Below are positions 1 through 5,095 of a DNA stretch of 7,601 nucleotides, in pieces. This DNA is from Candidatus Wildermuthbacteria bacterium (GTDB taxonomy: Bacteria > Patescibacteriota > Minisyncoccia > Minisyncoccales > UBA10102). The number at the start of each line of letters is the position of its first letter. Position 1 is the first letter of the stretch. The position numbers were made by a program, and so were the translations under genes. The notes beneath the pieces were generated by a model, which saw only the letters and a list, made by a program, of their open reading frames with translations, searched no databases and was not told where the DNA came from. The DNA lies in the NCBI GenBank assembly GCA_016177065.1, contig JACOVZ010000040.1, positions 1 to 7,601 on the forward strand, in the 5' to 3' direction.

Positions 1-223
1 GTTGGGTGTCATCAATACAGCCGCAAACTGGATCTTTACCATTTTCGTCATCGTTGCCGTTCTGTTCATCATCCTCGCGGCATTCCAGTTTGTGACAAGC
101 GGAGGAGACGCGGCAAAGGTTGGAGAAGCCCGCCAGAAACTGATCTGGGCCATCGTGGGCATTGCGATAGCGGTAATGTCTCGCGGATTGCCAGCTGTCA
201 TACGAAATCTTTTGAATTTGTGA
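1..223 (+). CDS. VirB2/TrbC-like small pilin, 5' end probably cut by window
   Basis: The visible 73 residues contain two hydrophobic helices (about residues 9-31 and 47-60) joined by a short polar loop with the motif TSGGDAAKVGEARQK, ending in RNLLNL. This two-helix architecture with a small-residue and charged turn is typical of VirB2/TrbC-type pilin subunits and of the many 'pilin' genes of Patescibacteria, which sit in the cytoplasmic membrane and may polymerise into surface filaments. Family members are usually around 100 residues with an N-terminal signal or extra helix. Here a TTG at position 2 could be a start, but it has no room for a ribosome site inside the window, so the gene more likely begins upstream. 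The gene ends with two tandem TGA codons (221-226) and is followed at once by a strong terminator, so it is the last gene of its unit. Assignment is by pattern only; a generic small membrane protein remains possible. Confidence 0.65.
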   Translation, partial: LGVINTAANWIFTIFVIVAVLFIILAAFQFVTSGGDAAKVGEARQKLIWAIVGIAIAVMSRGLPAVIRNLLNL

Positions 224-239
224 TGACCGGATAAAGACA

Positions 240-277
240 AAACCCTTGGCGCCTCAAAGCGCCAGGGTTTGTTTTTG
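240..277 (+). terminator. Intrinsic terminator of the pilin gene
   Basis: The left arm at 240-252 (AAACCCTTGGCGC) pairs with the right arm at 259-270 (GCGCCAGGGTTT), with one bulged T and a 6-nt loop (CTCAAA). The stem runs into a T-rich tract (GTTTTTG) at 271-277. It lies 14 nt after the second TGA of the pilin gene and separates it from tRNA-Leu. The reverse strand also shows a T-rich run after the stem, so it could work weakly in the other direction. Confidence 0.85.
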
Positions 278-309
278 GAGGTATTTTATGCAAGAATACT
301 GGTGTTTAA

Positions 310-390
310 GTCGGAGTGGCGAAACGGTATACGCGCCAGCCCTAGGAGCTGGTGGGGCAACCCATGAGAGTTCAAATCTCTCCTCCGACA
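310..390 (+). tRNA. tRNA-Leu(UAG), class II, CCA not encoded, C33
   Basis: The cloverleaf folds fully. The 7-bp acceptor stem pairs GTCGGAG (310-316) with CTCCGAC (383-389), with discriminator A390. The D stem is GCG (319-321)/CGC (332-334) with GG at 326-327. The anticodon stem is CCAGC (336-340)/GCTGG (348-352). The T stem is GAGAG (366-370)/CTCTC (378-382) around TTCAAAT. A long variable arm (353-365, with a GGG/CCC mini-stem) and A73 fit a leucine tRNA. The anticodon loop (341-347) is CCTAGGA, placing TAG at 343-345 with G37, and reads CUN codons. Position 33 is C (342), where almost all tRNAs have U. CCA must be added after transcription, since CAG follows the discriminator. Confidence 0.95.
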
Positions 391-403
391 CAGTATCCCT
401 CAA

Positions 404-422
404 AACTTGGTCTCGCCAAGTT
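404..422. other. Perfect 7-bp hairpin in the tRNA-Leu 3' trailer
   Basis: AACTTGG (404-410) and CCAAGTT (416-422) form a perfect 7-bp stem with a 5-nt loop (TCTCG). No T tract follows on the + strand, so it is not a classical terminator there. It may be a structure in the tRNA 3' trailer. On the - strand the stem is followed by a short TTTT run, which would be a second weak stop behind the main terminator. It overlaps the first two bases of the DnaA-box-like 9-mer. Confidence 0.45.
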
Positions 423-429
423 ATCCACA
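421..429 (+). promoter_or_regulatory. DnaA-box-like 9-mer TTATCCACA
   Basis: This is a perfect match to the classical DnaA box. It lies in the 80-nt gap between tRNA-Leu and the hsp20 stop codon. The same 11-mer (AGTTATCCACA) occurs in reverse orientation at 1700-1710. Sequence identity is certain; function as a DnaA binding site is unproven, since no origin genes (dnaA, dnaN) are visible. Confidence 0.35.
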
Positions 430-437
430 GCCTCGCA

Positions 438-473
438 AAAACAAAACCCGCCTCGTTGGCGGGGGTTTGTTTA
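438..473. terminator. Bidirectional terminator between tRNA-Leu and hsp20
   Basis: The core stem CCCGCC (447-452)/GGCGGG (458-463) has a 5-nt loop (TCGTT). It is extended by AAACAAA on the left and TTTGTTT (466-472) on the right through a small internal loop. On the + strand the T-rich tail terminates the tRNA-Leu transcript. On the - strand the stem is followed by GTTTTGTTTTTG, an even better U tract for the hsp20 operon. The hsp20 stop codon (471-473) lies inside the base of the hairpin, so the leftward operon ends with almost no 3' untranslated region before the stem. Confidence 0.85.
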
Positions 474-983
474 CACCCGTACTTTGATTTTCTTTACCTT
501 CTGGCGTTCTAGCTTTGGAATGCGCAAGGTGAAAACTCCATCTTTCATGGCTGCTTCCGCTCTGTTTGCGTCAACTTCCTGGGGCAGGATTATCTGCCTT
601 GAAAACGTTCCCCAGAAGCATTCCTGGTAAAAGTAGTTTTTCCCCTCGTCTTCAATTTCGTTGCTCCGTTCTCCTGAAATGGTGACTACGTCGTCCTCAA
701 TTGAAATATCCAAATCCTCGGGTTTCACGCCTGCCACCGTGGATTGGATGATAATATCTTCGTCTGTTTCATACACGTCAACTGCAAGCTCGCCTTCCGG
801 TTGGAACCAGCTCTCTTCTTCTGCGGCCTCTTTCTTTTTGCGAAGAGGTTCGGGTTCCTTGTCTGAGTTGCTTTTTATTGCGATTTTTTTCATCTTTGAT
901 TTTCGGGGCTTTTCTTCTTCCTCCTCTTTTTCTTCCGTCTCCTCAATCCCCATATTGTTCTTAAGTTTCTCAAAAAAGGACAT
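471..983 (-). CDS. Small heat shock protein, Hsp20/alpha-crystallin family
   Basis: This 170-residue protein is an ATP-independent holdase chaperone that keeps unfolding proteins soluble in the cytoplasm, usually as an oligomer. The alpha-crystallin domain spans about residues 64-156. It starts with GELAVDVYETDEDIII and has AGVKPEDLDISIEDD, then the hallmark AAMKDGVFTLRIPK near its end. The C-terminal tail carries an I-x-V motif (IKV, 166-168) of the kind that docks in a neighbour's domain during assembly. The N-terminal 60 residues are very charged, with a run of glutamates at about 15-24 and then Lys-rich and Glu-rich blocks, probably disordered; many Hsp20s have a more hydrophobic N-arm. 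The start lies 6 nt after the prsW-like stop with no clear Shine-Dalgarno, suggesting coupled translation. No CIRCE element is seen, so heat regulation is not evident from sequence. Confidence 0.93.
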   Translation of the reverse strand: MSFFEKLKNNMGIEETEEKEEEEEKPRKSKMKKIAIKSNSDKEPEPLRKKKEAAEEESWFQPEGELAVDVYETDEDIIIQSTVAGVKPEDLDISIEDDVVTISGERSNEIEDEGKNYFYQECFWGTFSRQIILPQEVDANRAEAAMKDGVFTLRIPKLERQKVKKIKVRV

Positions 984-989
984 AAAAGT

Positions 990-1700
990 TTATTGAATTT
1001 GGCATGCGCTTTTCATTGCCCTGAGCTTTCCAAAAGCAAAGGAAATGAAAAAGGCCGTTGCTATGAATATTGCTAAGGGAGCAAAGAACTTGATTGTTCC
1101 CTCTGCCTTCAGTATATACAAGTCAAAAAATCCATGCAAGAGAGTAGCAAACAGGAAAGCTTTTGCAATGTTTATCCTGCGATTCTTTGCGGCGCTGTAG
1201 GACAGGGCGAGGAAGTACCCGAGAAGCGCGGAAGCAAGCGTATGAAGGAAGGTTGCGCCAAGGAACCGTATTCCGCTTAAGGTTGCGATACTGAAAGCCG
1301 GAGAATCGGGGTTTAACCCAAAAAGCACCATGGTATTCTCAATGGCGGCAAAACCAAGAGCTGAAATCACCATATACAGCATAATGTCTACCGGTTCGTC
1401 TAGGGCGGAATTTGAGAATGCAGAAAGACGCACTGCCATGAATTTGCATACTTCTTCCGTGAGCGAAATGCCAATGAATATGAATAGGACGGAGGATGTA
1501 AAAGAGGCAAGTGGAAGCCTATCAAAAAAGAATTGAAATCCGAATTCCAGAGCTAGAGCCGGAATCGCAGACATCATGCCAAAGAAGAACACCTTGGATA
1601 TCATGCGCTTGGGTTCTGGATGCGCGTCTTTTCTTAGATAATAGAGAAGCCACAAAAAGCTTGGAGCAAGCCCAAAAAGAATGAACAGGAGGTAATTCAT
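990..1700 (-). CDS. PrsW-family intramembrane metalloprotease
   Basis: This 236-residue membrane protein has about seven hydrophobic segments. The family signatures appear in order: DAHPEPKRM (25-33) after the first helix, the glutamate pair and lysine of TEEVCK (E82, E83, K86), DEPVDIMLY (101-109), GFAAIEN (116-122), FLHTLASALLGY with H153, and LLHGFFDL with H189 and D193. These acidic and histidine residues are the presumed metal ligands and catalytic groups. The type member, Bacillus subtilis PrsW, cuts an anti-sigma factor in the membrane; other substrates are largely unknown, and no sigma or anti-sigma gene is visible here, so the substrate cannot be named. It sits 25 nt behind valS and 6 nt ahead of hsp20, inside the leftward operon. 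No Shine-Dalgarno precedes the ATG at 1700. A perfect DnaA-box 9-mer touches the start codon. Length is normal and all key residues are present. Confidence 0.88.
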   Translation of the reverse strand: MNYLLFILFGLAPSFLWLLYYLRKDAHPEPKRMISKVFFFGMMSAIPALALEFGFQFFFDRLPLASFTSSVLFIFIGISLTEEVCKFMAVRLSAFSNSALDEPVDIMLYMVISALGFAAIENTMVLFGLNPDSPAFSIATLSGIRFLGATFLHTLASALLGYFLALSYSAAKNRRINIAKAFLFATLLHGFFDLYILKAEGTIKFFAPLAIFIATAFFISFAFGKLRAMKSACQIQ

Positions 1701-1708
1701 GTGGATAA
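1700..1708 (-). promoter_or_regulatory. DnaA-box-like 9-mer at the prsW-like start codon
   Basis: Read on the - strand this is TTATCCACA, a perfect classical DnaA box, whose last base is the A of the prsW-like ATG. With two flanking bases it repeats the 11-mer at 419-429 in the opposite orientation. It lies in the 25-nt gap between valS and the prsW-like gene. Binding is not shown; a chance match or a lineage-specific intergenic word is possible. Confidence 0.35.
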
Positions 1709-1725
1709 CTCAACTAAGTCAAGTT

Positions 1726-3849
1726 TTATGCGGGCCATTGTTCTATCATGAGGGTCTGTTTCTTTGATTTCAAAGGAAGCTTCTGATAGATTTCTTCCGT
1801 GATAAAAGGCATAAACGGATGCAGGAGCCTGAGGGAATCCTGAAGTATTAGAAGAAGCGCATACTGCCTTGCTGATTTTTTCTTCCGGTCTTGCAGTATC
1901 GGCTTTGATTCCTCAATGATTTTATCGGCAAACTCGTGCCAAAGGTAATGATAAAGAATTTCTGCCGAATGGGAGAATTTGAACTGATCAAGAAGCGCCG
2001 TTGCCTTTTTTGCCACGGCATTAAAATCTTTGAGCATCTTTTTCTCTTTTACGCCGAGAGCAGGTTTTGAGCTTTTAGGAAGATCCTGCGTATTCTGAAG
2101 CACGAATCTTGCCACATTCCAAAGCTTGTTCGCAAAGTTGCGGTATCCCCGTATTTTGTCTTCTGAAATGACAATGTCTTGGCCTGGCATGTTCCCGACG
2201 CACAGCGCCATGCGCAAGGCATCGGTTCCATAGGTTTCCGCAACTCCGAGAGGATCAATGACATTCCCTTTTGATTTTGACATCTTCTGCCTGTCTTTGT
2301 CGCGAACAAGTCCGTGCAGGTATACCGTTTCAAAGGGGATTTTGCCGGTGCAAAAAAGCCCCAGCATGATCATTCTTGCCACCCAAAAAAACAGAATGTC
2401 ATATCCCGTTTCCATAACCTGGGTTGGGTAGAATGTTTTGAAATCTTTTCCATTGGGGAACTTGAGAATCGCAAAAGGCCACTGGCCTGAAGAAAACCAG
2501 GTATCAAATACATCGGGGTCTCTGCTGAGATCAGCGTTCTTGCATTGCGCGCAGCTCTTTGGGGTTTTCCCTTCTGTCACAGTCCACGAGGAGCATTGTT
2601 TGCACTGCCAGGCTGGGATTGCAATTCCCCACCAGTTTTGTCTTGAAATGTTCCAATCCCTGATGTTTTTCATCCAGTGGAAGAATATTTTTTCTTGATG
2701 GGAGGGTATAATGCGAATCTGCTTGCTTTTTACCGCGCTTACAGCTGGCTTTGCCAATGGTTCTGCCCGCACAAACCACTGGGAGAGGAGCATGGGTTCA
2801 ATCACATTGCCGCATTTGTAGCAAAGGGCAACAGTGTGAATATAGCTCTCATCTATTTTCTCTATGAGCCCTTTTGCCTGCATATCTTCTGCAACCCTTG
2901 CCCTTGCTTCCAGAACTTTCATCCCCGCATAAGGGCCTGTTTTCTCGGTAAGCTTTCCGTCTTTTCCTATCACCTGCAGGGGCCCCGGGATTTCATTTTT
3001 GTGGCGCATCCAGATTTCAAAATCATTGAAGTCGTGCGCCGGAGTCACTTTTACAGCTCCCGTGCCAAAGGCAGGGTCTACCGATGCGTCCGCAATGATT
3101 TTTATCTTCCTTTTCCCGAGAAGCGCATCCACCTCAAGCTCTTTGCCGATGTATTGCCGGTATCTTGCGTCTTTGGGGTGCACGGCAATTGCAGTGTCTC
3201 CGAATTTCGTTTCGGGGCGCACTGTAGCCAGAGTAATGGGCCCGTATTTCATGTAGTACAGGGGATCTTTCCGTTCCTCATGCCTGATTTCCAATTCTGA
3301 GAATGCGGTGCGGTGCTTCGTGCAGTAGTTGACAAGCCTTTCTGCTCTGTAGATCAGCCTTTTGTCAAACATTGCCTTGAATGTTCGGTACACCGTTTTA
3401 ATGATTGCAGGATCCAGCGTGAATGTTTCTCTTGACCAGTCGCAAGAAGCCCCCAGTTTTTTGAGCTGAAGCCTTACGACATCTCTGTTTTTCTGCGTGT
3501 AGTCCCATACTTCCCGGTAGAATTGCTCCCGTGTCATTTCAAAACGGGATCTTCCCTGTTTTTCAAGCTTCTTCTCATACACGACCTGCGTTTCAAATCC
3601 TGCGTGATCCATTCCCGGAATCCAAAGGGTTTTTCGCCCTTTCATGCGATGGTAGCGAATCATGATGTCCTGGAGCGTGACAAATACTGCGTGCCCAATA
3701 TGCAGAGGGTCATTCGCGTTTGGAGGAGGCATGACAATGGCAAAAGGCTTCCCTTTGAACTTGTCTGGATTAAAAAATCCGCTCTTTTCCCAGAGCTTGT
3801 ATATGCGGTCTTCTGTGAGATTCGGCTCGTACGCCTTTTTAAGCTCCAT
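1726..3849 (-). CDS. valS: Valyl-tRNA synthetase, short form
   Basis: Class I synthetase (707 residues) that charges tRNA-Val with valine using ATP in the cytoplasm. The Rossmann fold has HIGH at 50-53 inside PPNANDPLHIGHA and KMSKS at 522-526. The CP1 editing domain, which clears mischarged threonine, shows TVRPETKFGDTA (209-220) and GTGAVKVTPAHDFND (262-276). ValRS-type signatures NISRQNWWG (400-408), IPAW (411-414) and FDTWFSSGQWPF (448-459) separate it from IleRS and LeuRS. Probable zinc knuckles are CYKC (343-346), CKQC (416-419) and CAQC (433-436). The protein ends just after HPFMPFITEE (677-686). Typical bacterial ValRS (E. coli 951, T. thermophilus 862 residues) continues with more anticodon-binding helices and a coiled-coil arm that touches the tRNA. 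Only 25 nt separate the stop from the next gene, so the short end looks native, not a frameshift. The start is 5 nt after tsaD, with only a weak AAAGAA ribosome site overlapping the tsaD stop. Confidence 0.96.
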   Translation of the reverse strand: MELKKAYEPNLTEDRIYKLWEKSGFFNPDKFKGKPFAIVMPPPNANDPLHIGHAVFVTLQDIMIRYHRMKGRKTLWIPGMDHAGFETQVVYEKKLEKQGRSRFEMTREQFYREVWDYTQKNRDVVRLQLKKLGASCDWSRETFTLDPAIIKTVYRTFKAMFDKRLIYRAERLVNYCTKHRTAFSELEIRHEERKDPLYYMKYGPITLATVRPETKFGDTAIAVHPKDARYRQYIGKELEVDALLGKRKIKIIADASVDPAFGTGAVKVTPAHDFNDFEIWMRHKNEIPGPLQVIGKDGKLTEKTGPYAGMKVLEARARVAEDMQAKGLIEKIDESYIHTVALCYKCGNVIEPMLLSQWFVRAEPLAKPAVSAVKSKQIRIIPSHQEKIFFHWMKNIRDWNISRQNWWGIAIPAWQCKQCSSWTVTEGKTPKSCAQCKNADLSRDPDVFDTWFSSGQWPFAILKFPNGKDFKTFYPTQVMETGYDILFFWVARMIMLGLFCTGKIPFETVYLHGLVRDKDRQKMSKSKGNVIDPLGVAETYGTDALRMALCVGNMPGQDIVISEDKIRGYRNFANKLWNVARFVLQNTQDLPKSSKPALGVKEKKMLKDFNAVAKKATALLDQFKFSHSAEILYHYLWHEFADKIIEESKPILQDRKKKSARQYALLLILQDSLRLLHPFMPFITEEIYQKLPLKSKKQTLMIEQWPA

Positions 3850-3854
3850 GTTCT

Positions 3855-4952
3855 TTATTCTAACCTTAAATTCGGCTCAGAGCCAATGGTTCTGAAGTTT
3901 TTTGTCCGTTCTTTGTAATGCGCAAATCCCGCCAAAGCCACCATGAGGCCGTTGTCTGTGCAAAGACCGGGGGGAGCCATGAACAGTAGGGCTCCTGGTT
4001 TTTCTTTGAAAAGTTTGCATTTCAGCTGGGTTCTCAGTTCTTGGTTTGCGGCAACTCCTCCCCCCAAGATAACAGATTTTGCATCATATTCCTGCGCAGC
4101 CCGCACTGTCTTTGAAAGAAGAATATCTATGATTGCCTGCTGGATTTCTTTTGCCATAGCTTTTACATATGCATCGGATTTTCTGACGCGGTCTGTTCTT
4201 GATTGCCAGTCGTACAGCACCGCGGTTTTGAGCCCGGAAAAGCTGAAGTCGTAGTTTCTTGCGTTGATCATCGGCCGAGGCAATTTAGGCTCTAGAAATC
4301 TGCGCCGCGCCCTAACCCCACGATTTCTCAGGCAGGTTTCCTCCGCCAGTTTTGCTATGACAGGGCCTCCGGGATACGAAAGCCCGAGGATCCTGGCTGT
4401 TTTGTCAAAGCATTCTCCGGCTGCGTCATCTAACGTTTCTCCGAGAATCGCGTATCGGCCAATGCCTGCCATAAGCACAATCTCGGTGTGCCCTCCTGAC
4501 ACGATAAGCGAGATTGCAGGGAGGACCGTCTTTGTGCGAGGCATGGCAAAAGACTTTCCTTTTGAAAAGAGCGAGACAAGAAGGTGCCCCTCCATATGGT
4601 TGACTGGGATAATGGGAATGCCCCACTCTTTAGCTTTCTTTTTTGCGAATTCAATTCCTGTCCAGAGGCAAGGATCCAGTCCTGGCCCATAGGTTAAAGC
4701 AATTGCGCCAATGCCGGGAGTTTTTGCAGATAGCTTTGCCTTGCGCAGCGCAGCCTTCAGGACAGTCGGAAGATTCTTTTGGTGTTCTCGTTTCGCAAGG
4801 TTCGGATAGACTCCGCCATATGGCCTGTGTATTTTTATCTGAGAAGAAACGCCATTCGCCAATACCGAAAAAGAAGGCTTGTTTTTGCCTTGTATTTCAA
4901 TGATCGCGATTCCCGTGTCGTCGCACGAGGTTTCAATCCCCAGTATCTTCAT
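3855..4952 (-). CDS. tsaD: tRNA N6-adenosine threonylcarbamoyltransferase TsaD
   Basis: TsaD (365 residues) transfers the threonylcarbamoyl group from TC-AMP to A37 of tRNAs reading ANN codons, giving t6A, in complex with TsaB and TsaE; neither partner gene is in the window. It has the ASKHA-fold motifs: MKILGIETSCDDTG (1-14), metal-binding NHMEGH (H119, H123), VSGGHTEIVL (151-160), ETLDDAAGECFDKTARILG (172-190), FSFSGLKTA (236-244), GGGVAANQELR (297-307) and CTDNG with D333. Length fits the family. The reading frame stays open upstream to 5096, but those 48 codons run antisense through tRNA-Glu, and the conserved N-terminus begins at the ATG at 4950-4952, so that start is chosen. It is the first gene of the leftward operon, with valS starting 5 nt after its stop. 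No strong Shine-Dalgarno is visible. Confidence 0.96.
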   Translation of the reverse strand: MKILGIETSCDDTGIAIIEIQGKNKPSFSVLANGVSSQIKIHRPYGGVYPNLAKREHQKNLPTVLKAALRKAKLSAKTPGIGAIALTYGPGLDPCLWTGIEFAKKKAKEWGIPIIPVNHMEGHLLVSLFSKGKSFAMPRTKTVLPAISLIVSGGHTEIVLMAGIGRYAILGETLDDAAGECFDKTARILGLSYPGGPVIAKLAEETCLRNRGVRARRRFLEPKLPRPMINARNYDFSFSGLKTAVLYDWQSRTDRVRKSDAYVKAMAKEIQQAIIDILLSKTVRAAQEYDAKSVILGGGVAANQELRTQLKCKLFKEKPGALLFMAPPGLCTDNGLMVALAGFAHYKERTKNFRTIGSEPNLRLE

Positions 4953-5015
4953 ACGCTCTGTTGTATATCGTTCCTTGCGTTTTTGCAATTTTTTCTGTAT
5001 TGTATACGTGCTTTT
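4953..5015. promoter_or_regulatory. Divergent promoter region, tsaD operon / tRNA-Glu
   Basis: This 63-nt gap must hold the start signals of both the leftward tsaD operon and the rightward tRNA-Glu unit, unless transcription enters from elsewhere. On the + strand, TTGCGT (4975-4980) and TATTGT (4998-5003), 17 nt apart, are a possible -35/-10 pair for tRNA-Glu, whose first base is 5016. On the - strand, TTGCAA (the 4983-4988 region is complementary to it) followed 15 nt on by TATACA is a weak candidate for tsaD. The region is AT-rich. Individual boxes are guesses; the divergent layout is the stronger evidence. Confidence 0.35.
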
Positions 5016-5088
5016 GGCCCCATCGTCTAGCGGTCTAGGACAGTGGGTTTTCAATCCATCAACCGGGGTTCGAGTCCCCGTGGGGCCG
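5016..5088 (+). tRNA. tRNA-Glu(UUC), CCA not encoded
   Basis: The 73-nt cloverleaf has acceptor stem GGCCCCA (5016-5022)/TGGGGCC (5081-5087) and discriminator G5088. The D stem is GTC (5025-5027)/GAC (5039-5041). The T stem is CGGGG (5064-5068)/CCCCG (5076-5080) around TTCGAGT. The anticodon loop (5048-5054) is TTTTCAA with anticodon TTC at 5050-5052, reading GAA and GAG. The anticodon stem GTGGG/TCCAT contains two G-U pairs (27-43 and 31-39), so it is weaker than usual. CCA is not encoded. The glycosyltransferase ATG begins 7 nt after the discriminator, so the two are very likely on one transcript. Confidence 0.95.
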
Positions 5089-5095
5089 CACCGCA

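Noticed and set aside
295..300. AATACT as a -10 box for tRNA-Leu
   Set aside because: It matches only 4 of 6 consensus bases and has no convincing -35 at 16-18 nt; not strong enough to annotate.
1330..1536. A 68-codon + strand open frame inside the prsW-like gene
   Set aside because: It is antisense to a conserved membrane protease gene, with no ribosome site or motif.
421..1708. A replication origin based on the two DnaA-box 9-mers
   Set aside because: There are only two boxes 1.3 kb apart, no AT-rich unwinding element and no dnaA, dnaN or gidA neighbours.
2677..3300. A 207-codon open frame on the + strand
   Set aside because: It lies wholly antisense to valS, shows no family motif and has no ribosome site; valS is a clear conserved gene.
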